Below are positions 13,761-29,290 of a DNA stretch of 64,000 nucleotides, piece after piece. The notes beneath the pieces are model-generated. The model saw only the letters and a program-made list of their open reading frames with translations. It ran no database searches and was not told where the DNA came from. Within the stretch, counting starts at the first letter, position 1; every line of letters starts with the position of its first letter. The translations under genes and the position numbers were made by a program. This stretch comes from Cacajao melanocephalus (Eukaryota > Chordata > Mammalia > Primates > Pitheciidae), in assembly GCA_963573385.1 (NCBI GenBank), contig CAUYLG010038255.1:46572-110571 (forward strand). The letters run 5' to 3'.

Positions 13761-16700
13761 AGAGCTGAGGAAGAGCTTTAGTGTTCACAAGCTCAGAGTG
13801 ACGCTTTGCCTCCAACGGGCCCTTCCAACAGAAAGACATTTACAACCGCCGCTCTCCATTGGCTACCCCTTCTGTGTCAGGGGCATGGAAAAGTCCCACA
13901 GCTCAATTAGACATTCGGCCAAAAGACAACACAATCAAAAACCTGATAATCTTGCCTTCCATCCATGCATGCTTACAACTTATCAAGGGAGCTGTGTGTT
14001 CAGTGTCATACTCCGCAAAAGGAGAAAAGTCATCAGAAAATGTGCCCATGTATCAGTTCCTAGACCGCTTGTTAATTTCCTCAGACATCTGGCTTAAAAA
14101 TGAAATTTCTAGAGTATCAAGACGTACAGTAACATGACAAAGGAGTCCTCGCAAGATGGAGAAGAGGAGGCTTTAAAACAAGACACTCAGGCTGTTTTCT
14201 TCCTCTGTGTGTTCCCATAACTGAGAGTCCCCGTCCTGGGCTGGCTTCCCGGCTCTTCCTGAGAGCGTGCCTTCCAGCCACTGCCTGCGAATCCCAAAGG
14301 CTCAGGGGGGTTATCCGGGGAGGCAAGGGCTTGTCTGCAGGGGTGGACTGAGAGTTGAATGAGGACATGGGCTGGGAGGAGGCCCCAGACCAGTGAGGCC
14401 ATGGGAGGAAGAGGCAGCGGGTGGGAGAGGTGACGCAAGCTGAGCCAGGGTGAACAGAACAGAGAGGAATTTTCCACAGGGGGCTTCTGTCTGCTTGCTC
14501 ACCTCCATTTCTAGCAAAACAAAACCCGTGAACCAAAAATTCCCACCATGTGGCAGTCATGGTGAAGGCTGGTGGGAGCCCCCAGATTGCCAGGTACAGG
14601 AGCAGGTGGGTCCCTGAGGCTGAAGGCAGCACCAGCCTGGAGGGGAGCTCCCTCGGGGGGCAGACATGCTTGTTCCAGCCTTGGACCCACATCCAGTGCA
14701 CCTGAACTCTCTGATGAGGTGGCTGTGCTTCGATTCTCAGAGCTTCAGAGTCTTCACATGATCTGCTTCCAAGCACTGAAGAGCAAATGCCACCATTCCT
14801 GTTCTCCTAAGAGCTTTTGGATTTTCACCAAGTTGCTTAATCAGAGATCAGCAGAGACAAAGAAACCTCCATCGCCTGGTTTGCAGGAGCTGCCCCAGCC
14901 TCCTGCCTCCCTCCGGCACCATGTGGCACACACACTCCCATCCCAAATCCTGTGCAAGGTGCTCTTTGTGAAGCATTTTTACTGCAGTCAAAGAGGAGAC
15001 ATCTTTCCTTGGGATGTTTCAAAGCAAAATCTAGCAAATAACACTGCCTCGTCTGCTCCAGTAACAAGGCTGTGTACTGTGGTCAACTTGGACAGTTTCC
15101 ATTCTCCAGTCCTTGAATAAGGATCGTTTCTAGTGCACATCTGATGTCCTGAGGGGGCCTGGCAGGACAGCAGCTGCAATGGCAGGGTGGCCACTGATTC
15201 CACAGCTGCTGCACCACCCCAGGGCTGCTCCTCAGTCCTACAGAAGTGGTTCTGAGTAAGGAACAGTCACCCCAAAGAACTGGACATACTCTTTATAAAC
15301 TCTTCTGGTGGCAGGCTGAGCACTGCTGAGCTCTCCACCCTGAAGACGTCTTTCTCCGCTCGCTGGTTTTCATCTTAGATTCTGGGGACCCCAAGTGGCT
15401 GCAGCATGGGGTCGGGTGGTGGCCAAGAAAGAAAGGGTGGTTCCAGTCCTTGTTTGCTGCTACTTATCTATGTGACTTTGGGCTCTGTAAGCCTCCCGGG
15501 TCTTGGTGTACTTTCCTGTAAATTAAATGGCCTGGACCAGGCAAGGCCCAAGTTCTCTCAAGCTCCAGTCCTCTTTATGGGCTCCAGGACACGTCATGCC
15601 CAGTCACATGCAGGCTGCAGGATTCTCTCCTTCTCTCAGTGCCAGTTCACACCGCACCAACACGGAGGCCTCCACGTCCATGCCAGAAAGGAAGGGCCGG
15701 GGGCAACAGTCTGTCCAAAAGGAACAAGTCTTGTATCTTTTTTGGCCTGCTTTTTTTCTCATGGAGAAACTCATGGAGACATAAAAATAAGTTTGGGCGT
15801 GTCCTTTTGGGAAGGGTACCTTGGCCTTTGGAATAGTCTACTCCCTGTTCAAATGAAAGGTGCAAAAGCTTTTTCTTTTATTTATCTTGCTTTCCATAAC
15901 ATGCCTGTGTCCTCGGCAAACCCAACTCCAGGGGTTTCTTCAGCTCATTACTCTGTCACTTCTGTGTGAATTAGTGCCACGGCTACGAGGGGCTCCCGTG
16001 GCATTGCAGGAGGATGATTCAGCCCCCCAGGGGTGGGAAGGGTTTTGAGGTTTCCCTAAGAGACAGACAGAGGCGTAGGCGTTCCTCCTCCTGTTGCAAA
16101 CCTCTCAGGGTAAGTAGAGCACCCTGAGGTCGGTGTGAAATGTCTCCCACCATCCTCCCTAGTTCCCACTGGGTGCACCTACCACCACGTTTCCAGCCTG
16201 TTCTGTGCTAAGACTTTCTTAACCTTCACTGAGAATAAAAGTGGACTCTACAATGCAAGAGTGAAAGGAGGAGGGCCTGATAGGTTTATCTTGGGAGAGG
16301 GAGTCCTCCCAGGTTCAGATAAAATTTCAGATAAAACATTTTCCTCTTAGAAACCAGGCCTGGTGGGAGTTAAAGCTGTCAACAGAGGAGTTTCACTGGA
16401 AAAACAGACACCATCACCACTCAACCGGCCCGGCCTGCCCTGCGACCCGCCCCACCTGATGAAGATGCAGACCTGCTGCCCTGCTCTGCCTAATGAACCT
16501 TTAACTGACATTTGCATCCGAATGGGCAGCTCAGAGGAAGCCTCCAGCTCTTTGCATTTCCCCACTCTCACTCATCTTTCAGGAAGTCCTAACAGCCAGA
16601 AAGTCCTGATGGGGGCCTGGAAGGAGCTCTCATGCACCCAACTAACTGTGAATCTTCTCTGGCTGGCTTCCTAACACATCTGCTTACTAAATTGCCACAG

Positions 16701-17620
16701 CCAGAATGGAGGACAGAATCGTGTAGGTGACAGGAGGTAGGAGGATAGATGGATTTCTTAGTTGTTCTGTCTTCTCCAGGTAGAACATTTGGTGAAGGCC
16801 ATAAATTCACGTCATTTTTTTCATTATTTTGGAGTAAAACTCCCTTTAAGCAGCATTCCTTTGACTCTGAGCTCTGATAGGATCTTAATGAAAATAGCAG
16901 CTTCCTGTCTGGAAAGATCCCTAATGGCCACAGAAATGAGAAGACCATGGGGACAATGGGGAAATCAGACTGTGTCGGAAATGCTGATTACAAACAGTGT
17001 ATGTTGGGGGCGCACAGGAACTAAAAGTACTACCAAGATTAGAGATTTTTCTGCCAGTTTCCTCGACAGACCCAGGGGGAACATCAAAGGCTGAGACCCG
17101 CTAAATGCCCGTCCTGCACCCCAGGACCAGTTCTGACCACCTGAGGGTCTTCTCTGGCTGTTAGTGACAGAAACGTCCTAATAAGTTATCCATCAGGTTC
17201 TAGTACTAGTCACTGAGTGTTTAAAAACTGCAGTATGATTTTAGAAGCCTTCTTATATTTATTCAGTAGATTTTTTTTTTGGCCTTCAAAATATTGACTT
17301 AAGAAAAGCATTTAGTAGTTGTCTTAAGACATTTACGACTCTCCCATAAAAATTCTCACTCGGTCTTTGATCACAACATATATATCGTGTATATTCTGTC
17401 TACGGTTATTTTGAAACATTCATCAGAGAGGCAACACGGCTCTACAGAACAGACCCTGTAGAGTTCTGGGAACCTGTATGTTTTCTCTGTGTCTGGCATA
17501 CAGAAGGTGCTTTACACATACTGTCGTGAAGACTCAAAAGGACTGTGTGACATGTATATCATTAAAATTATTTTTTCTCCATAGGAGAAAATAAAAATTT
17601 AGAGAAATATGTAAGTTTCC
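13761..17620. other. Mostly unique sequence of the last ATP8A2 intron
   Basis: Moderately GC-rich intron. A 219-codon minus-strand open frame (14117-14776) and a 187-codon plus frame (15406-15969) occur. Neither resembles a known protein and the first overlaps open frames on the opposite strand, so both are treated as chance. A faint plus-strand MIR is visible at about 15435-15560 (TATGTGACTTTGGGC...TTTCCTGTAAATTAAATGG). No exon was recognised. Confidence 0.5.
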
Positions 17621-17629
17621 CCAAATTAT

Positions 17630-17755
17630 TCAGGTAATAGCAGAATAATAATACCCAACATTGATGGGACTCTATACTGCCTGTACTGTTCTAGGTACTT
17701 TATGATCTCATTTAATCCTCCTAATTGAAACCGACCCAACAGTCCCACAGAAAGG
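17630..17755 (-). repeat. MIR SINE fragment
   Basis: Reverse-complement MIR fragment: AATAATAATACCCAACATTGATGGG...TGTTCTAGGTACTTTATGATCTCATTTAATCCTCC. It ends against a T run at 17757-17772. Confidence 0.65.
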
Positions 17756-17780
17756 TTTTTTTTTTTTTTTTTGAAAAACC

Positions 17781-18470
<690 letters not shown>

Positions 18471-18479
18471 CTCTAGCAT

Positions 18480-18620
18480 CCAGTAAATTCTCCTATTACC
18501 CAACTTTTCAGATGCAGAAACAGACATTAAGTAACTTGCCCAAGGTCACAAAAAAGCAGGGGAGCAGGGACAGGAACCTAGGCAGCCCATCTCCAGAGGG
18601 CTGCCCAACAGTCAGCACTC
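18480..18620 (-). repeat. MIR SINE fragment
   Basis: Reverse-complement MIR core: TTACCCAACTTTTCAGATGCAGAAACAGACATTAAGTAACTTGCCCAAGGTCAC. Confidence 0.7.
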
Positions 18621-19020
18621 CCATCCCATCAAACCTCTTGACTTGACCTCTCTCTTGGGCCAGTCTGAGGCTGCAGTCCAGACCTCAGGGCATGTCACTG
18701 AGCAATGCTGGGTCAGCCACTTTCTGACCTGAGCCTCTGCTTTGTGTCCTTGGGGCAGCATCACTCACCTCCTAGACAGCGGAGCATTAAAGGACAGAAA
18801 CACGTCAGTCCCCTTCTTCCCATATGATATTCCACATGGGAAAGTGAAGACAGGGAGTAGATTACTGAAAGGTGATGATATTCTGTCTCCCTCCTAATCT
18901 TCCCTTTGAGGAAGTCTGCAAATACCTGTTGCTAGGTGGAGCTCAACTGAACACAGATCCTTCACTGCCTGTACTGCGTGAACAATGATTCTTCATGTTC
19001 ATAAACCTATCTGTCTCTTT
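18621..19020. other. Intronic sequence without a recognised feature
   Basis: No gene, exon or repeat recognised in this stretch. Confidence 0.4.
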
Positions 19021-19336
19021 CTTTCTTTCTTTCTTCTTTTTTTTTTTTTTTTTTAGACGAAGTTTCACTCTTGTTGCCCAGGCTGGAGTGCAATGATGTG
19101 ATCTGGGCTTACTGTAACCTCCACCTCCTGGGTTAAAGTGATTCTCCTGCCTCAGCCTCCCAAGTAGCTGGGATTACAGGCACACGCCACCACACTCAGC
19201 TAATTTTGTGTTTTTAGTAGAGACGGGGGTTTCACCATGTTGGTCAGCCTGGTCTCGAACTCCTGACCTCAAGTGATCCACCTGTCTCAGCCTCCCAAAG
19301 TGCTGGTATTACAGGGGGAAGCCACTGCACCCAGCC
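19021..19336 (-). mobile_element. Alu element
   Basis: Reverse-complement Alu from a TTTC/T tail through AGACGAAGTTTCACTCTTGTTGCCCAGG to GAAGCCACTGCACCCAGC. Confidence 0.93.
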
Positions 19337-19919
19337 CAACTCATCTCTTTCTACCAGTCGTTTCCCTCTAAACTCTTTGGGAAGGGAAAGGGAGGCAGGA
19401 AGTGGGTATGGGAGGAAGAGCTGGCATGTGCCCGTGATGGGGTGGAGAGGGGCTGGAGAATGCCACAGGGCCCAGAGAGGCAGGGCTGGGTTGACCTTGG
19501 ACCTGGGGAAGGCAGCCTGGATCTGTGGCAGCTGAGATCCAATGACTGGATTGCTAAAAAACAAGCCCATGAGCTCCTGCTGAGCTCCAAAGTAGGGGTC
19601 AGGGAAGAGGGAATCTGGAGGTGGGGGGTGGGGTGGCAGGGGGACGCCTCAGACATGGAGCAGCCTTCCTGGGAGAAGCATGGTTCCCCAATGATGGTCA
19701 TTGTTTCAATGAATATGGCAATACTACACAAAACAGTTCACATTGCTATCTCTAAGGGCAACAGTTAAAGGTCATACTGCTTCAGCCTTAAACTCCTCTT
19801 GGGAGGCTGACGAGGGAGCTTAACCACATCAGGACTTTAAGGGTTTTGTGGTCCCAGGGAATTACCTACATTTAAGCTGCACGTTCCTGGGGCCAAATAC
19901 AGATTTTGAAGTTCTACTT

Positions 19920-20545
<626 letters not shown>

Positions 20546-20703
20546 TCGTTCCGCGGAACTTGATTATTTTGACCCCCAGTGAAAATCAATGCGAGTTTTC
20601 TTCCAAAACAGACGGCTAAGGAGCAGTCCCTGCCTTTCCTGAACCTATTCCCTTCAAGGTTGCCACTGTGTGAAGAAATGTGGGGCTTGGCTATTCTATC
20701 CTA

Positions 20704-21005
20704 TTTTTTAAAAAGATGGGGATCTCACTGTCGTCCGGACTGGACTGCAGTGGCACAATCACAGCTCACTGCCGCCTGAAGCTCCTGGGCTCAAGCAGCT
20801 CTCACACCTCAGCCTCCTGAGTAGCTGCGACCTCAGGTGTGCACCACCACGCCTGGCTAATTTTAAACATTTTTTTTTTTTTTTTGGTAGAGACAAGGCC
20901 TTGCTTTGCTGCCCAAGCTGGTCTCAAATTCCTGACTTCAAGTGATCCTTCCGCTTTGGCCTCCCAAAATGCTGGTATTACAGGTGTGAGCCACCACGCC
21001 CAACC
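20704..21005 (-). mobile_element. Old Alu element (AluJ-like)
   Basis: Diverged reverse-complement Alu: GATGGGGATCTCACTGTCGTCCGGACTGGACTGCAGTGG...GTGAGCCACCACGCCCAACC. The divergence suggests the oldest Alu class. Confidence 0.9.
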
Positions 21006-21133
21006 TGTTTATTTCTATAAACCCAAAGGGAGTGCTTGAAAACTGCCCGGGCAGGCCAAAGTGCTTTGATTTTTACTATCAGGCTGTCATTTTGCTTGTC
21101 ATTACACAAGTTTGCCAGTGCCCTGGAGGCATA

Positions 21134-21494
21134 ATAGATTATGGGCTGAATGGTGTCTCCCCTAAATTCACATATTGAAGTCCTCACCTCTGTGCCTCAG
21201 AACGGGGCTGTATTTGGAAACAGGGCCTTTAAAGTGGTAATTAAGGTGGAATGAGGTCATTAGGACGGCCCTAATCCAGCATGGGCGCTGTCCTAATAAT
21301 AATAGGAGATGAGGGAAGACCGTGGTGCACGCAGCCACCTGTAAGCCAAGGAGAGAGCCCGCACGAGAAACCAACCTGTAGATAGCTCGAGTTTGGACTT
21401 CCAGCCTCCAGACTGTGACAAAATCAATTTCTGCTGTTTAAGCCACACAGCCTATGGCACCTTATTGTGGCAGCCCAGGCAGACGAATACAGCC
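21134..21494 (+). mobile_element. LTR of MaLR type
   Basis: Matches a common mammalian LTR pattern: GGGCTGAATGGTGTCTCCCC, TTCACATATTGAAGTCCTCACC, GAATGAGGTCATTAGGACGGCCCTAATCC, GGACTTCCAGCCTCCAGACTGTGAC, TTCTGCTGTTTAAGCCACACAG. Assigned to the ERVL-MaLR group from memory of the consensus. Confidence 0.7.
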
Positions 21495-22596
<1,102 letters not shown>

Positions 22597-22602
22597 TAAT
22601 GA

Positions 22603-25374
22603 AATATTGTTTAAAAACGTGACTCCTTGCTTCAGAGGGACCCACTCTGTCCCACAGCCCTTTCTCCACACATGGTGAGGGGTCCACAGCTGAGGAGGCA
22701 CATCCACCCACTGCCCAGGCCTGCCTTCCACCACCCCGTTTTTTTTTGGACTTTGGAAGTCCCTGCTCAGTGACCCCCAGGCCTGCATTCAAGGCTAACT
22801 CAACTTCATCCTGAGCTCCAGCCCCCTAAAACCAGACCATATGTGCACACCCCAGGCCTGTGGGGGTGGCCAAGGGGTGCTTTTTGCACAGTATATGAAC
22901 AGAAACTGGAAGTGTGGGCTAGGATGTCCACCACACCACACGTGTGCAGATGCCCTCAGAGGGCAGGGCAGAGCTGGGGTTCTGAAGCAAAGAGAGGGTG
23001 TCCAGGGAGTGAGCTCTTTCCCAGGCTGCCTTGTCCCGACTAAGGCCTTCAAGTAAGCGAGGAATCAGGAAGTGCACCCGACTTTATGAAGGTGTCATCA
23101 TAAAAGCACAGAATTCTTTGCTAGCTTGATTTATAGTTTCACATATTTACGCATGGTTCATGGTCTCCCTTGGTACTGTTATACCAAGTCCTGCAAATGT
23201 CAGGAGCAGGCCTAACTGTAATAACTGCTTCAGATTTTCATAAAAGAATAAAATCTCAAATACAAATTCCTTATACTCCCCATTCTTCTCTCTTCTGTAA
23301 AAAAGAAACAACTTTCCAGTCTATATTTTATACTGTTGCTCCATAGATACGTATGTGGGTAATTAATATACAAGTATATTTAAAAATATGTATGTTGTCA
23401 TTTATTTTATGCTTCTTATCAGGCTTTTTCTTTGCTTTTTTTTTTTTCGGTTGAGAGGAATACTGCATTATTTATTTTAGTGGTCACCCTTACATTTCTA
23501 GCCTACATATTTGACAAGGTCAAAAGTTAGAAAATAATTTAACCCCCGTTTTGAACAATGCAAACACTTCAGAACACACAACTCTGATTTTTCTGTCTCT
23601 TCTTGTCATCAGCACTGAAGCTTACTCAGTTTGCCTTTTTTTTTTTTTTCTGCTGGGAATCTGTCTTTTCCTTCTGGTCGCTTCTGCAATAATTCCCTTC
23701 GTCTTTGATAGGTTGTAGTTTCTGACAATATTTAGTAGGACAGGGTAGAGGTTTGTTTTTATATCCTGTTCAGCTGCTCAGGTCTGGAAAGCTACAATAG
23801 CTTGAAGGTTTGTTGATCTTCACTTACTGAAAACGCGGAGATTCCTGCCTCACCTCCGTTCTCTATTTCTGCTTCTCCTGGAGCTTCTATCTATAATATC
23901 TCTATATCAATCTCGTTCTGTCTTCCACATCCCCAAATCTCTTCCATGTTTTTAATTTCCCTTCTCCCTTCAGCTTTATCTAAACACTTAATAATTTTCC
24001 AATGTTTTAATTTAAATCACTAGACTTTTCATGTCTATGCGTTTTATTTTTCTTCCAATTCCACCTGTTTTTACATACCACCCTCCCCTTGCTTTTTTGA
24101 TTTCTGCATCTTCTTTCATCAGTGTTTTATAGACTCTTTCAGACTTTCCTTGCAATTCCAGCTACTGGGAAGCTAATTTTCCTATCCTTAGTACAGAAGG
24201 AGTCTCCTTCATTGAGGTTCATTTCCTGTGTATGCTCTAGTTCTTCAGAATGAGTTTTCTTTTGCCTCTTCTAGGCCCCTATGGGTTATATCAATTTGTA
24301 TATTAATAGTATGTAGCATTGGCTAGCCCAAAACTGGACCTCATATGTAAGCGTTGGCTTCCAGTTTCTAGTGGGTAATTCTTTCTTTCATCTATTTCCC
24401 TGTGGCTACAGTATGACTCATTGCTTCTCTGTCAATCTAAGTAGTAAAATTTTTCTAGTTTTTTTTTTTCACTAAAATGGCATCCCTACACAATTTGCAA
24501 CTTTATGGATAGGGTTCTGTTATAAAGCACATGGGACTAAGGTGCTCTCTCCCTGTATTAACCCCTGAAACCTCTGCCTCTGAGCCCTTTGCATGGTCCG
24601 ATACTCCTATGCAGCCTCCTCGGCTTCACCTCCTCTAACCCTGCTGGCTTTGATGCCTCTATTTTTGGTATCTGGATTTCCTTCTCGTTCTTTTGAGCTT
24701 AGTTACGTTTTGAGAGCCTTCCTTTGTTTATATTTCACCTAACATTTATGTGTGTTTGGAAAGATCTTTTCTGAGTTAGCTCAGCTCATCATATTGATTC
24801 CACCTGGTTTCTATAAATAATCTGTTATTTCACTGAACCAACTACTGGAAAACACCATGCCTACAGAACACAATGACAGAACTATTCTTTGCAAAGTCTT
24901 GCAATCCTTAGGAACAACCTTTTCTGAAACTTTTAAAACAGCAGTGGATGTGACAAAGCTTTAAGGTCATAAAACGGGAACCAGAGCTTAAAAAACATTC
25001 TACTGGAGGTGTCAGAGGCACTGATTTCTCCATGTACTCCAATGTTGAAATGTCAAGGAACATTATTTTTCCAATTTACCCTTCTCTTCTTTGGAGGAAA
25101 GAAGATCATTGTGAATAGATATAAATAAAATTTCTCATGAACAATAATACTGGAAAAGCTCCAAATTGAAACAGGTAAGAAAGGATTACATTTACCATTT
25201 ACAATATTATATCATCTGTATATGGTTTGGAAGCTATCTGTTCACAAAGACAAAGTAAAAAAGGTGAACAAAACACAACCAAATATTTACTTTGGTTAAT
25301 TCTGAAATAATGAGAAGAAAGGAGGAGTACAAATTGGCACAGAAAAAAGCAATTTAGATCTCTGTTTTCCTTTT
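22603..25374. other. Large-intron sequence, partly AT-rich
   Basis: 22.6-23.05 kb is GC-moderate and apparently unique. From about 23.1 to 25.3 kb the plus strand is T-rich and may include an old antisense LINE, which I could not assign. No exon recognised. Confidence 0.4.
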
Positions 25375-26593
25375 TCTTAAAGAGAGAATCTCTTTAAAAT
25401 AATAAATTCTAGCAAACTAAATTCAATATATTAATACTAAATTAACAAAATACTAGCAATTAATAGAATGAAGGCACATATATCACATGATCATTTAAAT
25501 TGATGAAGAAAAAGCACCTGACAAAATTCAGCACCCTTTCATGACATTTTTATCATGAAAAAAGATAAAGATATAAGGGAAATTCCTTATCATGATAAGG
25601 GCATTTATTTTAAAAAGCCCAAAGCTAACATCATACTTAATGGTAAAAGACTGAAAGCCATCTTTCCGTGTTCAGGAACAAGACAAGGATGCCAACTTTC
25701 ACCACTTCCATTCAACAAACTTACTGAAGTTCTCACCAAAACAGTTTGGCAAGGAAAAGGAATAAAGTACATCTAAATATGAAAGACAGAAGTAAAACTA
25801 CCTATATTTGTACATAACATGATCCTATATGTCAAAAATTCTGAAGACTATACATAAACACACACATTCAAATTATTGGAGTTAGTAAATTCAGTAAAGT
25901 TGCAGGATACCAGGTGAACCAATAAAAATCAGTTGTATATAAATACAACAGCAATGTACAATCTGATAAGAAAAGAAAACAATCCAATTTATAATAAAAA
26001 AGATTAAAATACTTGGCAATAATTTTAACCAAGGAAGTGTAACACATGTACATAAAACTATAAAGCACTGCTGAAAAAATTAAAGACACCTTAATAAATT
26101 GAAAAATACCCTGTGTTCCTGGATGGAAAGATGATATTGTTAAGATAGCAATACTAATCAAAGTGTTTTACAGATTCAGTGTAACTCTTATCAAAATCCC
26201 AATTTTTTTTTTCAAAGATAGGAAAGCTAATCTTAAGATTCACATGGAATTATAAGGGAGCCCAAATAGCCAAAATAATCTTGAAAAAAGAACAAAGCTA
26301 TAGGACTCACACTTCCCTATTTCAAAACTTATTACTAAACTACAGTAATAAAAATAGCATGGTACTGACATAGACTTACAAATCAATAGAATATAATTGA
26401 GAGTCCAGAAGTAAACTCATGCATCAATGGTCAATTAATTTTTGACAAGGATGTAAAGACCATTCAATGATAAAAGAATAATCTCTCCAGCAAATGGTGC
26501 TGGGACAACTGGATTTCTACATGCCAAACAATGGAATTGGGCCCTTCCCACCACATACAAAAATTAACTTAAAATGGATCAAAAATATAAATA

Positions 26594-27598
26594 CATTTGA
26601 GACAAATGAAAATGGAAACACAATATATCTAAACCTATGGGCTGCAGCAAAAGCAATCCTAAGAGGGGAACTTATAGAAATAAATGTCTATAGCAAAAAA
26701 GAAGAAAGATTTGAAATAAACAACCTAATGTTATACTTTGAGGAACTACAAAAGGAAGAACAAACTAAGCCTAAAGCTGGAAGAAGGAAGGAAACAAAAG
26801 AGATCAGAGCAGAAATAAATGACATAGAGATTACAAAACAATGGAAAAATATCAGTGAAACTAACAGTTGGTTTTTTTCAAAGATAAAACCTACAAACTC
26901 CTAGCTAGATTGACTAGGGAAAAAACAGGAGTCTCAAATAAAGTGAGAATTGAAATTTGAGACACTATAGCAGATACCACAGAAATGTAAAGGGTCATTA
27001 AACATTACTATAAACAATCATATGGCAACAAATTGGATAATCTAGAAGAAATGATAAGTTCTTAAACACTTAAAACCTACCACAACTGACCAATAATAAG
27101 GAAGGAGATTGGATTAGCAATAAAAAGTCTTCCATCAAAGAAAAGGCCAAGACCTTGTGGCTTTGCTTCTGAATTCCACTAAACACATAAAGAAAGAATA
27201 CCAACTCTCAAACCTTTCCAAAATACTTATGTGGAAGGGATACTTCCAAACCCATTTTACAATCAGCATTACCCTGATACCAAAGCCAGACAAGGACATC
27301 ACAAGAAAAAAAAAATTACAGGTTAATATCCCTGATGACTATAGATACAAAAATCCTTAACAAAATATCAGCAAACTGAACTCAACAACACATTAAAAGA
27401 ATCACTCACCATGATCATGTGGGATTTGTGCCTGGGATGCAAGGATGGTTCAATATACACAAATATATAAACACACTACATTAACAAAAATGAAATATAA
27501 AAACTGTACTTTCCTGTTCACTGCAGCATTATTCATAACAACAATGATATGAAATCAACCTAAGTGTCCATCAATGAATGAGTGGATAAAGAAACTGT

Positions 27599-27632
<34 letters not shown>

Positions 27633-28152
27633 TATACACACACATAAAAACACAATGGAATACTATTCAGCCTTAAAAGGGACATCCTGTCATTTGCTAT
27701 AACGTGGATAAACCAAGAGGACACTATGCTAAGTGAAATAAGTCAGGCACAGTAACATAAGTCCTGTACGATCTCATTTATATATGAAATCTTAAAAAGT
27801 TGAACTCATAGTAGTAGAAAGTACAATGATGGTTGCCAGAGGCTGGGTTGGGAGTGGAGGAGGGAGGGAATGGGGAGCTGCTGGTCAAAGGGTACAAAAT
27901 TTCAATTAGACAAAAGGAATGAGTTTTAAGATCTATTGCATAATGGGGTAACTACAGTCAATAATAATGTGTTACATACTTCGGAATAACTAACAATAAA
28001 TTTCAAATGTCTCGCCACAAAAAATGATAAGCTGGTGAGGTGATGACTATGTTAATTAGCTTGATTTAATCATTTCATATTGTATAGATGTATCAAAACG
28101 TAACTTTGTACCCTGGAGTTGTATAAATTATAATTTGTCAATAAATATTAAT
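26594..28152 (+). mobile_element. L1 inserted inside the older L1, internally deleted
   Basis: Flanked by a 13-bp duplication AAAAAYATAAATA at 26581-26593 and 28153-28165. The body begins in ORF2 (GGGAACTTATAGAAATAAATGTC; AGCAGAAATAAATGACATAGAGATTAC). It reaches the RT region near 27480 (GTGGGATTTGTGCCTGGGATGCAAGG), then jumps to the 3' end (CACTGCAGCATTATTCATAACAAC). Roughly 1-1.5 kb of ORF2 is therefore absent relative to intact L1. A (TG)n run lies at 27599-27629. Both frames are broken. Confidence 0.85.
27599..27629. repeat. (TG)n microsatellite in L1
   Basis: About 15 TG units within the 3' end of the inserted L1, at the place where L1 normally reads GTGGTACATATACACAATGG. Confidence 0.9.
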
Positions 28153-29290
28153 AAAAACATAAATATAAGAGCTAGAACAATATAAATCTTATAGGAAAAT
28201 ACAGGGGTAAATCTTTATGACCTTGGCTTTGGCAATGGCCAAATGCAAGTAACAAAATAATAGATAGGTAAGTGGGACTTCATGAAAATTAAAAACTTTT
28301 GTGCATCAAAGGTCATTATCAAGGAAATGAAAAGATAACCACAAAATGGGAGAAAATATTTGCAAATCACATCTTATAAAGGTCTAGTATGCAGAATGTA
28401 TAAAGAACACCTACAACTCAAAAGCAAAAAGACAACTTGATTAAAAAATGGGCAAAGGACTTGAATTAGACACTTATTCAAAGAAAATGCACAATAGCCA
28501 ACAAGCATATGGAGATAATCAGCATTATTAGTCATTAGCAAAATGCAAATCAAAACCACAATAAGATAGCACTTCACACAAACTAGGATGGCTATTAAAA
28601 AACCCCCCAAACCAAATAAACCAAAATAATTCCAAAAATAAGTGTAGGAGAGGATATGGAGAAACTGGAACTCTTGCACATTACTTGGTGAGATGTAAAA
28701 TTGTGCAACCACTGTTCCTTAGTAAGTTAGACACAGAATTATCTCATGACCCAACAATTCCACTCCTAAGAATATACCCAAATGAACAGAAAATGGACTC
28801 AGAAAGATACCGGTTACAATATCCATAGCTGCGTTATTCACAAAAGTCAAAAGTACAAACGACCCAAGTGTTCACCAACTGACAAACGTGTAAGCAAATG
28901 TGGTCTATGCATACAATGAATAATTATTCAGCCACATAAAGAAATATGGCACAGATACTTCAGTAGGGATAAAGACTGAAAATATTATGCTAAGTGAAAG
29001 AAGCCCAACCTCAAAGGCTGTGTATTATATGATTATATGAAATGTTCAAAATAGGCAAATATGTAAAGACTGAAAACAGGCTGGTAGTTGCCAGGGGCAG
29101 GGAGGTGGGGGAAGGGAAAGGGGAGGGACTGTTTCATGCATACGGGGTTCCCTTTTGGGGAGATGAAAATATTCTGGAACTAGACAGTGGTAATGGTTAT
29201 CCAACACTGTGAATCTACCAACTACCACGTAATGGCACAGTAGAAAATAGTAAATGTTATGCTATGTGCATTTTATTACAATTTTTTTGA

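Larger units (their letters stand above)
25375..29290 (+). mobile_element. Old L1 (ORF2 RT to 3' end), interrupted by a second L1
   Basis: Decayed L1 ORF2: AAATTGATGAAGAAAAAGCACCTGACAAAATTCAGCA, GGAACAAGACAAGGATGCCAACTTTCACCACTTCC (reverse transcriptase region), up to TGGTGCTGGGACAACTGGATTTC. It resumes after the insertion with GGTAAATCTTTATGACCTTGGC and GGGCAAAGGACTTGAATTAGACACTT, and ends in a typical L1 3' region near 29.29 kb. The many stops and indels mean it is dead. The inserted L1 is 26594-28152. Confidence 0.9.

Noticed and set aside
14117..14776. 219-codon minus-strand open frame, the longest in the window
   Set aside because: GC-moderate intronic DNA with open frames on both strands, no recognisable domain, no splice logic linking it to ATP8A2, and low-complexity P/S/L-rich composition.
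25555..27360. Open frames with reverse-transcriptase-like residues
   Set aside because: They are fragments of decayed L1 ORF2, full of stops and indels; annotated as L1 rather than as genes.
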